Below are positions 22,902-34,045 of a DNA stretch of 64,000 bases, one piece after another. Both the position numbers and the translations under genes were made by a program. The number at the start of each line of letters is the position of its first letter. Within the stretch, counting starts at the first letter, position 1. The stretch is from Xanthostigma xanthostigma. Lineage: Eukaryota; Arthropoda; Insecta; Raphidioptera; Raphidiidae. The notes under the pieces were generated by a model. That model worked only from the letters and a program-made list of their open reading frames with translations, was not told the DNA's origin and ran no database searches. Location of the stretch: NCBI GenBank assembly GCA_963575645.1, contig OY754467.1, forward strand, positions 1,798,001-1,862,000, read 5' to 3'.

Positions 22902-23393
22902 AGGTTCGTTCCAAGCAGCCAGTGAACGGTTTCGGAACTGCCAGCCGCATGCGCAGAAATTAAAACGAAACTGCTTGTATCGGCTCTGTGCGCATGCGTC
23001 GTCGTTGCACTCTTTGGTGACTAACAAACGTTGACACTGCTTGGAACGCTTTTGCGACTGTTCTGTGGCTGTTTGAAAGGCGTACCGATTTAATTCAAAA
23101 GAACTATCAATTTAAAATAATTTATAATTTCGCACAATCTGGCACAATGCTTCCAAAACTGTCAAGTGTCAATGAAATCACGTGTTTTATAAAATAGTCA
23201 ACATGCTTAATGCGCATGTCAGTTGCCACAGTTCCGTTTTAGTTTCGAAACAGTCACGAAACTGCCACAAATTCGCTTGGAACACTTAGAGAACGGTTCG
23301 AAAATCGTCCATAACTCGCTTGGAACACGTTTTAGGTACTGCGCATGCGCCTGACAGTTCCGAAACCGTTCACTGGCTGCTTGGAACGAACCT
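22902..23393. mobile_element. TIR element T with 39-bp inverted repeats
   Basis: AGGTTCGTTCCAAGCAGCCA (22902) is mirrored at 23393, and the inverted repeats match through to GGTTTCGGAACTG. Flanking 8-mers TATATAAT and AATATAAT agree at 7 of 8. GCTTGGAAC recurs at least five times inside in both orientations, like subterminal transposase-binding repeats. An 8-bp duplication fits hAT or P, but the ends match neither closely. Confidence 0.8.
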
Positions 23394-24162
23394 AATATAA
23401 TCTTTCTAATATACATTTGAAAAACATAAAAATAAAAAAATATTAATTTACTATTATGACGATAAACATGCAAAAATGAAAACACTATACCTCACCGTAG
23501 CAAAACGAAAATAAAACATTTCCATTTGTGTAAAAAAGGTTTAGTACTATGATAAGGTTTACAACTTTGATTGTCATGTGTAAAAAAGAGCACGGCAACG
23601 CCATCTCTCGCTGTAAAAATGAAAAGCTAAAATTCATTTAGTATAGATAGTCTGCGATTTACCGATGGCCTAATTGTTGAGAAGTGTATAATTTAATAAT
23701 GTACTGTTGTCGTATAGTTTACACTTCGATAAAGACTGATTGCAAGCGGCCGTTAAACAAGTTGATTTATGTTTTAAAAGGATTTTTATAAACTGTAAAC
23801 ATTTCTAGATAGTAAACATCTAATAACTCAAAATGTAAAAATATCGACACGCCGTTAAAATGAAACCGTACATAAAAGCGCGAGTATGTAGTGATATGTA
23901 GCGTTAATAAAGTGTGAGACAGGTCATAGTTTTCATTCTGTCATTTCCTAACGTGCACTTTTACAATTCCGAGAGCCCACTCTCGCAGCGGGCAAGGCCA
24001 ATATTATGTTCGGCACATAAAAATACTTCCTTCGTCTTCTTCAACCACTGCTCGCTGTCGGCAAGCAAAATGTCTACATACGTATTAGTGATGGAATGAA
24101 TATTCACATATTTTTTAATTCATGCGAATATTTACCGAATTTTAATAACAAAAAAAAGACGG
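23394..24162. other. unassigned sequence with a hAT-like left end
   Basis: No gene is seen. TAGTGATGGAATGAATATTC at about 24087 looks like a hAT left end, but no partner was found; F2 lies just beyond it. Confidence 0.4.
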
Positions 24163-24442
24163 TTTGCACTCCGGGAGTGCCGGCAGAAGTGAAAACTTGA
24201 ATATTAACGTCTTAATTTTTTGCATTTAGAAACATTGATTATTTATTGGCATAAATAAAATGGTTTGTATCATAGATTGCATTTTTATGTACGATATTTC
24301 AACGCTAGATGTCTAACGTTGTATCTGGCAATTACTATCACTTAGAGAGTCTCACCCAGTTCTTACTTTTCCTGACGCGAGTTTAACATTTTTTACCCAT
24401 TACAAAAAAAGTGTACAACGCCGCTAAAGAAGTTTTCACTTC
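24163..24442 (-). mobile_element. Helentron-like (HINE) family F, copy 2
   Basis: The 3' hairpin GCACTCCGGGAGTGC (24166-24180) is followed by GAAGTGAAAACTT. The other end is GAAGTTTTCACTTC next to an A-run. The inside has the segment ATTGCATTTTTATGTACGAT also found in F3, absent from F1 and F4. Confidence 0.7.
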
Positions 24443-24918
24443 CAAAAAAAAAATTTGTGACAATAATTTCCGAAGATCAACTGTTAGATCAGTGAGTAGG
24501 TATAATATATCGATATGTGAATATTGTAATGTAGAGTTGATGATATTGGATAGGGGTCAGGTGGTACCGGCGATCAGAATGTTTTGAAATGGCGGACCAT
24601 TATCGTTCTGGACCAGAATCGCTATTTTATACTGCACTATAGCATTTTATTCCTATCGATTTACTATAATATCTCTACGGACGGTGCAAAGACACTGCAG
24701 GCTCTTCCGCATCTACATCAATCCGCCGTCCGATTAACTTACGTCGACTAAGCCCATCGTCAAATTTCCTATTGACCTTGTAGTCGAACATCATATCGAA
24801 GAATCTCGTTAGAGATTCTTTTCTGTGCTAAATGCCGACGTATCTCTAACGTATTCTTACACATTGATTTTGCCTGGCTCCCATATAACGCCGTGTATAT
24901 GAGACCAGTTTCCAAGTT
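24443..24918. other. unassigned sequence with an 85-bp hairpin-bearing block
   Basis: No gene is seen. The block at about 24795-24877 (AGAATCTCGTTAGAGATTCT, then TTCTGTGCTAAATGCC) is repeated inverted at 43.53-43.61 kb. Both blocks lie next to the 5' end of a family A Helitron. Confidence 0.5.
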
Positions 24919-25514
24919 TTATATATATTAATACACTAATGTTTAAGATGTTTGCCTCCCTTTTTAGAAAAAACCTCACAATTTCTCCACATAAATTATA
25001 TATCATTTTACAGATAATTGCTTGCTCTACGGACATCGACAACTAAACAATTTATTATTGCTTTTGTTTTTGTAAATTAATTAAAATACAGCAACGCTAA
25101 ACAACGTCTGCCATCTAACGGCTTTAATTTAGAAACAACGTCAACACTTCGAATCCGTCATCTGACCTTCATATTGCAATACAACAGAGACAATACTGCA
25201 TACTGCCATCTGACGGCTTTAATTTTGAAACAGCGAGCAACGTTGAACAATGTCACAGCAATGCTGCATGATGCCATCTGACGGCTTAGCTCAACGCTTT
25301 TGCTACTTGCGCCTCTATATGACAAATTTAGTAAAATATTTCTTCGATGTGTCATCTGAGCTTCATATTGTAATACAACAAAAAGTAGAACGTTATAAGC
25401 AGTGTGCAAAATTAGAAACGAATTGAATACCTGCAATCATATTTAAAAAATAATTTTGTAAAGTGATAATTATTATACTTATTTAGTGCGAATAATTCGC
25501 ACAGGTCACTCTAT
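24919..25514 (+). mobile_element. non-autonomous Helitron, family A copy 4
   Basis: The 5' end has lost TC (TTATATATATTAATAC), and the 3' end reads AGGTCACTCTATG, so both termini have mutated. The hairpin is intact. The antisense frame still runs 92 codons. Confidence 0.85.
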
Positions 25515-25537
25515 GTATCGAATACCAAGACAAAATA

Positions 25538-25924
25538 CAGTCAAACCTGAGTGAGTGAGAACTGGGTAAGCGAGGAAACTCTCTAAGTGAGAGTAATTGG
25601 CAGGTACCGTCTTTGTAACCCTCTAAAACCTCAGAAACCTCTATAATAGAAAGACGTCTTTCACTCATGAACCTCTATAACTGAGACTACTACTTGCCTG
25701 TACTTCTATAAGCAATAGTCGAACGCATTATTAGTTCCACGAAATTTAAGAATGAGTCATAAATAGCTGAACTAACATAGTTTTTGTACAGTTTTATAGA
25801 CCTCTATAAGTGAGAAAGGCCACTCCTGTACCTCTATAAGCTAGAAACTCGGGTTAGTGAAAAACCTCCATAAGCGAAAAAAAGATCGCGGTACCTTGAA
25901 TTCTTGCTTGTTCAGGTTCGACTG
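25538..25924. mobile_element. pogo/Tigger-like MITE
   Basis: The ends CAGTCAAACCTGAGTGAGTG and, inverted, CAGTCGAACCTGAACAAGCA are flanked by TA on both sides. CAGT...AACCT ends with TA duplication are typical of pogo-type elements. CCTCTATAAGTGAG-like repeats fill the interior. No coding region is present. Confidence 0.75.
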
Positions 25925-26090
25925 TATTATCAATAAATTACCCCTGTGCCAAATTTTTAGGCGCAGTGGGGCAAATTGGCCTGGATTAAACGAAGAGTGA
26001 TAGGCTTCTCCTTCTTTCGACAGTTGAAAGAAAGTCATAGAATCGTTTCTACTCTCTCTGTCAAAGCGTCATACGTACTCTAGACGCATG

Positions 26091-26246
26091 CGCAGTGCGC
26101 ACTGTGTGTGTATACGTAGCATTTTCTCTAGCGATGGTAACAAATCATCAATACATGCTAAAACCTAACGCAGTGCGCACTGTGTGTGTATACGTAGCAT
26201 TTTCTCTAGCGATGGTAACAAATCGTCAATACATGCTAAAACCTAA
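26091..26246. repeat. 78-bp tandem duplication
   Basis: Two head-to-tail units begin CGCAGTGCGCACTGTGTGTG at 26091 and 26169. They differ at about two positions (AATCATCAATAC against AATCGTCAATAC), so the duplication is recent. Confidence 0.9.
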
Positions 26247-27573
26247 GAAGTTTCACTTCTAACCCGCGAGATCAACCTATTAATTTCTTGTAGATTTTTA
26301 CTTACCAGTAAAAATATGTTTTCACGGTAGAAAATAGCGTTTCCAAGAATACGTGTTCGACATACCTGAAACAAGATAAACACAAGTAAGTACTATTTCT
26401 TTTTTAAATATAAAATATATGATAAATACAATGTTTGAATATTTTTAAATCGACAATTTAAAGTCATAAAATGATAAGATAATCATTGTAAGTAAAGCGA
26501 TTAAGTTGAGTTGTTAAGTTGTTTATTTAATAATTAATTTAATTTGTAGATGATTATTTCAAGTAAATTGATAATCGTAATTACAAATTATCAGACAGAA
26601 TTTTTTTGCACAATTAAAAAAACTCGGGTTGCAGTGCAAAACCCTGCCGACAATATAGTGTATTTGCTTTCACTGGCAGTGTGGCTTTATTATGTGAACT
26701 TAACCCTTTTGTTTTTGAACAAAATAAAAATTTTAACCCCTTAATACACCCCTTAAAATATTTTTTTATTCTTAATTTAAATATTACTATCAATTTACGA
26801 TTTACCAAATTGAATTCACCTTTCACTAAGTAAATCCATATCTACAAACCAACGGTTTCATAAAATTTTTAAGTCCGGTCCTGTCGGGCCGATTTTAATA
26901 AAATTTTGGTAGCACATTTTTATCTTTACTAATGGGTTGGATTTCAATTTTGAAATGATTCTGAGAATTTTTTCAGTATTTTTGGACCCAAAAATATTTT
27001 TCGACCTCTAAAACCCACCCTTAAAGTGACTCGATTGGGCCCATTTTAAATAGGCTTCGTGCGGTGATGGATTTCAATATATGGTCTAAATTTCGTTAAA
27101 AAAGGCGCAGATTTGTAAAATGCATGAAAGGAATTGCGATATAGGTATGGCAATATATAAAAATAATAAGAGATATAGAAATACCAATTCAATATCTTTG
27201 CTTAAAAGTTGTTAATAAATAAATTGTTTGATCTACCTCGTATACATCTTATGTATTACACCTGTATTGTACATTTGTAACATATGAGGTATGATTATAA
27301 AAATAAACTCTTATCTATGAAGGTATAAACAGTCACGTAATCAGTCACAATGCACTAATTAGAGATATTTTCCAGGGGCGGATCATCCGAAAATTACTAC
27401 TTTTTTTTTAATTCAATATATTACTTTTAATTTTTTAATGTTTACATTCTACATTTCATACCTACGCTTAACGTGACAATAACAGTTTTTGCGTGATGCG
27501 TGAATCAACAGAAAAAAAAAACAATTTTTACATAGATTCTTACAATGCCCTTAAAACATCAGTATAAGTCAAA
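26247..27573. other. unassigned AT-rich sequence
   Basis: No gene or element ends are seen in 1.3 kb. GAAGTTTCACTTC near 26248 is an isolated match to the HINE terminal palindrome. The stretch near 26870-27060 has the wording of decayed transposon 3' regions. Confidence 0.4.
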
Positions 27574-27585
27574 CCAAGTTACAGC

Positions 27586-27856
27586 TCTTCTTGGTTTCCG
27601 GGATTGTATGCCGTGGTCCATTGGTATTTCTACCTGACGTTTCGTCTACAACTGCGGTAGACATTATCAAAGGCGATGTGGTAGCGGGCGAAGTGTCCTT
27701 CTAGGCTTCTCACAGGTAAATGTGTCGCCTTTGATAATGTCTACCGCAGTTGTAGACGAAACGTCAGGTAGAAATACCAATGGACCACGGCATACAAGTC
27801 TGGAAACCACGAAGATTTGGATCAACACCGGCCGTGAAAGTCTACATACTTGGATA
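27586..27856. mobile_element. palindromic element with Penelope-like motif, 12-bp flanking repeats
   Basis: The 12-mer CAAGTTACAGCT occurs at 27574-27585 and 27857-27868, suggesting a target duplication. Inside, arms of about 75 bp are inverted copies around a 50-nt spacer. Each arm carries TTTGATAAT, GTCTAC, CGCAGTT, GTAGAC, GAAACGTC, the same layout as the H motif with a different stem. It has no coding region and resembles a pair of head-to-head Penelope-like termini. Confidence 0.65.
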
Positions 27857-27868
27857 CAAGTTACAGCT

Positions 27869-28684
27869 GTTCACTTTTCAATAATTTTAGGGTTTTCTAC
27901 AAAAAATTAATAAGTTTTTGGCTCGCTTCAATATTAATTTTGACGGGAATCCTATCCTATCATTGGGTACCAACTGACCAAATTCAGTTGAAATCGATTT
28001 TCGAGTGATGACAAAAATCCAAGAAACCACGTTTTCCATTTTAACAGGATGCAACATTTAGAATTTTATATACCTAAATTGATAACTGCACGCCACTGGA
28101 CAAATTCTAAAATTATTTAGTGAGTCAATTGTGCCAAGCGTTTATGGCAAATGACCTTCAAGCGATAATTTATTCCACACATCATCTGGAGAATAATATC
28201 ACGTTTACAGTGAATAAACTTTTTAAAAGTAATTTCTCTTGCAAAATTTATTTTTCGAGAATTTATACAGTCCTTGCTAACTGAGACATTAACAAGCGGA
28301 AACAAGAGTCTAAAAGCCGATTTCCAAAAAAATTTTTAGGCGAAATTAGACTAAAAAAATAAAGCTTCCACTACCACGACATTTAACCTTATGATGGTTT
28401 CGCATGTTTATTTGTTCCCATATTTTTTCTGGAATATCTGTGGAATACATTCTTCAATTTGATTACCGGTCAGAATTTACAGGTCCGCGACAGACAGACG
28501 GACGGACAACGGTGTCTCACCATAATGGCGCTTTATAAATCATCTTAAAACGGAACTCTAAAAAATGATTAACTTCTTGTACGGACTATTGGTAACAGGG
28601 TTGATGTAAAAAAAAAACTGCCCACCATCTGCTGTCTGAAAACATTTCATGAAATGACTATAGATAACTAGCCATTTCATGGAA
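27869..28684. other. unassigned sequence
   Basis: No gene is seen. CAGACAGACGGACGGACAAC near 28491 is wording common at the end of decayed insect transposons such as N, but element limits are not clear. Confidence 0.4.
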
Positions 28685-28785
28685 TCTTCAATAAATAAAA
28701 TTATCGACCAATTTTTTAGAAAACTTGGTCGATAATTTTATTTATTGAAGAGTTCTAATCAGACGTTAATCAAAGATTTGAACAT
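28685..28785. mobile_element. Penelope-like terminal repeat palindrome (H4)
   Basis: TCTTCAATAAATAAAATTAT leads to a short spacer, then ATAATTTTATTTATTGAAGA and the H-type end GTTAATCAAAGATTTG. Only the distal part of two opposed repeats is preserved; the structured motif is absent. CATTTCATGAAATG-like repeats surround it. Confidence 0.6.
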
Positions 28786-29619
28786 TTCATGAAATGTTTC
28801 GACATTTCATAAAATGTTTAGCCATTTCATAAAATGTTTAGCCATTTCATCAAATGTTCAGTTACGCTAGATAACGTAATTTTACAGTTATTTGTGAGTT
28901 GAAACAGTTCAAGGAAAACATCGAGAAGCTTAAAGAGAGATTACAATTCGCAGTACAGATTAAATTCTGCTTGGCCTTGACCCATTGTTTGACGCACGGC
29001 CATAATATAATATAAATCGTAGGTCTTGTTTTTAGGTAGTCACTTGTTATATTAAAGACAAAACAACGGGACGAAGAAGAACGAAGATTTAATATTCTCG
29101 ACGCAGGGAGATCTTAGAGAACAGCTATAATGAAAATTCCTTTACATACCGAAACATTATACCTGTGACTTGACAATGAGATTAAAAACACAAACGGTGT
29201 CAAACCGGTTTGTTCAAGAAGAGAGCAATAGAATGCTCTAGTAGTACATGTTTTTCAGTTTTCAGGAGTAGTTTAAATTTCAACAGCAGTTTTGTCCATT
29301 TCAACTGAAATTTAATGCTTACCGCGCAACTAAAGTAGATTTTTAAATCAAGTCTGATGAAAGCAGATTCTGCGTTCCTGGTACCACAAATCGAACACTA
29401 CATTACAAGAGGGTTGTCTGGGCCTCGTACCAATTCAACTTTCAAATCGTTCTGCAAGGAAATATATTTTCTGACTTCTTCTATTTCTGTCTGGCATCAT
29501 TCAAACCGATTTTGATATTTTATTTTGATATCGTGATTAAAATATTGAAGCCTTATTGACACCAAAATGGTGGCAAAATTGACGTTCACGCGAACTAAGG
29601 CGCAAGATAAAAACTAATA
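28786..29619. other. unassigned sequence
   Basis: Starts with several short GCCATTTCATAAAATGTT-like repeats (to about 28860). Nothing else is recognised. Confidence 0.4.
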
Positions 29620-30199
29620 TCTTATATATTAATACACTAAGGTTTAAGATGTTTGCCTACATTTTTAGAAAAAACCTCACAATTACTCCACATAAATCAT
29701 ATATCATTTTACAGATAATTGCTTGCTCTACTGACATTGACAACTAAAAAATTTATTATTGCTTTTGTTTTTGTAAATTAATTAAAATACAGCAACGCTG
29801 AACAACGTATGCCATCTGACGGCTTTAATTTTAAAACAACGTCAACACTTCGATCTGTCATCTGACCTTCATATTGTAATACAACAGACACAATACTGCA
29901 TACTGCCATCTGACGGCTTTAATTTTGAAACAACGTCACAGCAATGCTGCATGATTCCATCTGACGGCTTAGCTCAACGCTTTTGCTACTTGCTCCTCTA
30001 TATGACAATTTTAGTAAAATATTTCTTCGATCTGTCATCTGAGCTTCATATTGTAATACAACAAAAAGAAGAACGTTATAAGCAGTGTGCAAAATTAGAA
30101 ACGAATTGAATACCTGCAATCATATATTTAAAAAATAATTTTGTAAAGTGATAATTATTATACTTATTTAGTGCGAATAATTCGCACAGGTCACACTAG
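29620..30199 (+). mobile_element. non-autonomous Helitron, family A copy 5 (full length)
   Basis: Host A, then TCTTATATATTAATAC at the 5' end; hairpin GTGCGAATAATTCGCAC at 30171-30187, then AGGTCACACTAG and host T. Both termini and the A/T insertion site are intact, making this a reference copy. Confidence 0.9.
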
Positions 30200-30584
30200 T
30201 AAAACAAAATGAGTTAATTCTACTGTAACAAAACAATACCTATAACCTTAAAAACACAATTTGTCGGAATTTAAAATTAGCTACTGAAAGTTGCATAATA
30301 AATATGTTCTGTACGTTTGAAGTTCGTCAAGTGTATCCCCGAGGTCTTGAATAAATGAGACCATCAGTTTGGTAGTCAGTTCCATCCTCCCATGTTCCGT
30401 GTAAGTTCGGTATATAATACAAGTGTATTCTTTTCTGCGACGTAGAGATGGGGAGCATTTTTAGTAACAGTTATATTGAAACTGTTCCGCAAACGGAACG
30501 GTGACAAGATCTGACAAATATTTGTTGTTACTGGCAACACAAAATGGAACGGATCACGGGTAACAAATAATATTAAAAAAAAAA

Positions 30585-30821
30585 GGTTTGCACTCCGGGA
30601 GTGCCGGGAGAAGTGAAAACTTGAATATTAACGTCTTACGAATTTTCGATCAAAATGGTTTGTATCATAGATTGCATTTTTATGTACGATATTTCAACGC
30701 TAGATGTCTAACGTTGTATAAATAAAAGTTCAGGTCACGTGTCCTGACGCCTGACGCGAGTTTAACATTTTTTACCCATTACAAAAAAAGTGGACAACGC
30801 CGCTAAAGAAGTTTTCACTTC
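30585..30821 (-). mobile_element. Helentron-like (HINE) family F, copy 3
   Basis: Hairpin GCACTCCGGGAGTGC, then GAAGTGAAAACTTG at one end and GAAGTTTTCACTTC at the other. Flanked by A-runs. It is inserted in hAT L. Confidence 0.7.
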
Positions 30822-30927
30822 AAAAAACTTTTTTCGGATTCAATTTTACTGAAATCTGCGGGATATTTTTAGCAATAATAATGTGACTTCTGATTGGAAA
30901 TTATTAAATTTTCGTGAAACTAAATAA

Positions 30928-31345
30928 TAATAATGCGTTTGACGTCCGTTTCTCGACTTTATGTCATAACAGACGCCATTTGCACCATTACTATTTTCCA
31001 TATATCACACTTCCCGTTATTTTCTACATTTTAAAACTTCCACTTAATTAATGGGCGAATGAAGGAATATTTAGGAAATTAAGGATAAGGTAGGCAAATT
31101 TTGAGCATAGGAGTTTGACAGGTAATCGGCCATGGACTTGAATAAGGAACCATCTCGATATTTATCTGGAATTGTTGAGGGAAACCATGGAAAGCATCAA
31201 CAAGATAGCCGGTAGAGGAATTAGTGTTTCTAGGCGAGAGGCAGCAGGAAAAAATCTCAGCCACATCTTCCCTCGCTGGGATTCGAACCCGGTACCTCCA
31301 GAATGCGAGTCAAGTGCTCTCACCACTACGCTACACCGCTCGGTA
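30928..31345 (-). mobile_element. tRNA-derived SINE with 15-bp target duplication
   Basis: CGTGAAACTAAATAA flanks it at 30913-30927 and 31346-31360. On the minus strand it starts TACCGAGCGGTGTAGCGTAG, with tRNA-like box A (TAGCGTAGTGGTGAGAGCA) and box B (GGGTTCGAATCCC). A ~330-bp body follows, and it ends in ATTATTA before the duplication. Pol III head, body, short simple-repeat tail and target duplication define a complete SINE, mobilised by a LINE in trans. Confidence 0.85.
31268..31342 (-). tRNA. tRNA-like head of the SINE (internal pol III promoter)
   Basis: Box A and box B are well kept and about 35 nt apart. The anticodon region (GACTCGCATTCTGG) does not form a good stem, as usual for SINE heads. 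It is a promoter, not a functional tRNA gene. Confidence 0.7.
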
Positions 31346-31441
31346 CGTGAAACTAAATAAGAGAGATTACAATTTAATATGATTTTTAATAAGAACTCAT
31401 TATTTAATAATTAAATTTCAGAATTTATAATTTTTATTTTT

Positions 31442-31783
31442 AAAGTGATATTTTATTCTATCGCCCCGAATTTTTCTGATCGTCTGTTGCATGTCGCATT
31501 ACAGGCGGCCGCAGAGTAGGGGTAAAGTGAAAGGCGTTCGGAGTAGGCGCTCGGTAGAGCAGCCAAGGCCAATATGGCGGCGCCCATGGTTAGCATCAGC
31601 TGACCGTGTAGTATGTATAACACATAGTCAGTCTGTCATGCGGGCAGGTGCTGTACAATGTTTACATGTTTTTATTCATGTATTCATGTGAATATTGTTG
31701 TTTATAATTAATCGTGATGGATAAGTGTCTACAATCCAATAAAAGTTTCACTTGCGTCGTGGTTTCTTAAAACCACACAACTG
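31442..31783 (+). mobile_element. Helentron-like (HINE) family P, copy 1
   Basis: The 5' end AAAGTGATATTTTATTC (AAAGTGAAACTTTTATTC in P3) pairs with AATAAAAGTTTCACTT near the 3' end. After this come GCGTC, the hairpin GTGGTTTCTTAAAACCAC, ACAACTG and a T-run. The layout equals that of family F. The interior is unusually GC-rich and includes a 66-codon frame from the ATG at 31491, kept open in all three copies, and the stretch ATATGGCGGCGCCCATGG. Confidence 0.7.
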
Positions 31784-32522
31784 TTTTTTTCTTTGATTCA
31801 CACGTCTAAGACATATTCCTGCCCTAGCACTGGCTCCAGCCAAGTTGGGCAGGATAATTCCTATAGTAAAATTTATAAAAAAATGCAGGTATATCATTAT
31901 TATTTTGGAATAAATATATATACTTGAAGAATAATAACATTGAAGTTTTTTGAAAATTTAAGGGATTTGCGTCGAGTGCCGGGCTTGACTCCGATAAAAT
32001 TTGCATCAAATTCGCATCCGCAAAAGTTCCGCAACGACTCTTGCGGATGCAGACGTCAGCAACATTCCTAGTCTCGACTGGAACGTTGTTACAAAGTAGC
32101 GAGTATTTGGAACTAGTATTTTTGCGGAACATAAAAATATAACAGTTCCCCATCTCTATTGCTATGTACATAAGGACTTGTCGACTACAGTGTACCAACC
32201 TTATTGGATTCAACGTTAATTGAAAAATACCCTAAACAGAAATTCTTCGCTGTTACGGACAATGCTTCGGGCTTATAAGTAAATATTCAAAATGTCCAAA
32301 GCAATTTATTTCTGTGACATTTAAAAGGCTGATGAAAAATATAAACCAAAACAAAATTAACATGTTTTGAGCTCGGTTTTTTTAAACGACTTTCAACTTT
32401 TACTCGAGATTTAAGAATGTCATTTGTTTTCAAACTAAACAGAAGACTTCATTTAGTTAACGCGGGGCCAAATTTACTGCGGGTTAGATATTGTTTATAT
32501 AAGTATATAAAATGTTCGTGTC

Positions 32523-32934
32523 ACAAAGGACGCCGCACGGAACATATGGGAATCGCCCCTCGGTTAAAATTCTCCATACTCGGGGATTGACAAAGATTCG
32601 TGATATTATAATTTCACTAAGTGAAATTATAATATCACGGGTTTGACAATATCCCGGCGACATAATATATACTGTATGTGATGTAGATATGTCTATAATA
32701 GAATATCACAAGGAGACGGGTGCATTTGCTCATTTTCCCTATTTTGATTGCAATAAAAGTATACTTTTATTGCAATCAAAATAATAATAACTCCCCGGGA
32801 TCGCATTTCCGGACTTCGTGCCCATGGAGACTTTTGATGAGCGTCGATTTTTGGATAATATCCCCGAGTATGGAAGATTTTAACCGAGGGGCGATTCTCA
32901 TATGTTCCGTGCGGGGTCCTTTGTCCCCGCTAAT
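32523..32934. mobile_element. TIR element Z with two inner perfect palindromes
   Basis: ACAAAGGAC at the left is mirrored by GTCCTTTGT at the right; the inverted repeats run about 65 bp with few mismatches (GAATCGCCCCTCGGTTAAAA is in the left arm). Between them are a 20-bp-arm palindrome with a 1-nt loop (32599-32639) and a 22-bp-arm palindrome with no loop (32740-32783). No coding region is visible. Confidence 0.8.
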
Positions 32935-33617
32935 TTCCGAAACCACTGAACCGATTTCAATGAAATTTTGTAAATGCGTCTGACTTGGTCCAACTTACGC
33001 TATAGGATAGTTTTTTATTAAATATTTTGTACGAAATTACGATGTTTTCTCAAAATTATAAACTGTTTTAGTAACATGGAACGACATCTAATACAATTTG
33101 TTTAAAGGTATCAGTTCAGAAGCAAACCAAAAAACAACTGTTATAGTACCAAGTTATAGTATTCGCTCAAAGCTATTAGTTCAGAAGCAAATCTGGTAGA
33201 ATTTGCTCAATTAGTTCAGACGCCGGGCCGCAGACGAAATACATTTTGCAGAATTATATCTATCGCACTATATAAAAAATTGCGCTGAATCGATTCCGAC
33301 CACCTCCGCTTCTGTATCTATTTTCGTTTAGAAATTACAGCGTTCTTAAATTTTTCTAAAATAATATATCGACTATTCTCAACATCAGAATGAAAAAAAG
33401 GAACCTTTATTGAATCAGTTTGTTGTCCTTTCTAGTCCCTATACGCTATACTCTATAGTATATATTTTACAGCAAGGGGAGCGCCATCTGTTGGACGTAA
33501 CAGCAACACACGCAAATCAGACTGCAACGCGTAGCCGGGTACAGTTAGTCGATTATAACGTTGATTCATTTTTTTTTTGTTTGTTACTTTTGACAAGCGT
33601 TAGAAGGACATATTATA
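32935..33617. other. unassigned sequence
   Basis: A repeated phrase TAGTTCAGAAGCAAA-like occurs near 33113 and 33178. The 33480-33600 part, just before M2, has no recognised gene. Confidence 0.4.
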
Positions 33618-33657
33618 CAGTATGTAAACACGTAAGGTGCACATAGGGAAATGAACA

Positions 33658-33957
33658 TTGGGAAAAAATGACTGGATCAGAGTGAGCCTTGAAATCTTGT
33701 TTTTCAATTTGACAGATAATATTCCTTTGCAAAATGAATGTGTATACTACCGAAGAAAATATTCAAATGATTACTACATAATCGGACTTTTTTTTATTAA
33801 TGGGACATTAAATTCCCAAAAATACTTAAATATGGTGCGAGATCAAATATTTCCGCTTATTCGTGTTGAACCTAAAGACATCAGGTCACTGATTTATCAA
33901 CGCGCATACGTCATACCAGTCAGACAATTTTTGAATGAAATGTTTCCAAACAGATAG
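33658..33957 (+). pseudogene. mariner-like transposase fragment in M2
   Basis: The frame reads FFNLTDNIPLQNECVYYRRK, then IIGLFFINGTLNSQKYLN, MVRDQIFPLIRVEP and VIPVRQFLNEMFPNR. The GxFFIxGTLNxxxYLxxLxxxIxPxI block is characteristic of insect Tc1/mariner-type transposases. Deletions have removed the stretch before YYIIGLFF and the FxQDGAPxH motif. No methionine start belongs to the family; the frame begins at TTG. Confidence 0.65.
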
Positions 33958-34045
33958 AGTTGTTTTTATACGCTTTATATTAGTTTGGGTTGTAAATATG
34001 TATGTATGTATGTAACTAACTCCGTAACGGAATCTTTGAGCATAA

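Larger units (their letters stand above)
30443..32158. mobile_element. hAT-type element L carrying three younger insertions
   Basis: The ends TAGAGATGGGGA and TCCCCATCTCTA are perfect inverses. The flanking 8-mers (CTGCGACG, TTGCTATG) agree at only five positions, so the duplication has decayed or the match is partly chance. Within it sit F3, a SINE and P1, which together make up more than half of its 1.7 kb. The remaining sequence has no complete transposase. Confidence 0.65.

Noticed and set aside
31824-32213. 129-codon minus-strand frame
   Set aside because: It crosses the right end of hAT-type element L into unrelated flank and has no domain.
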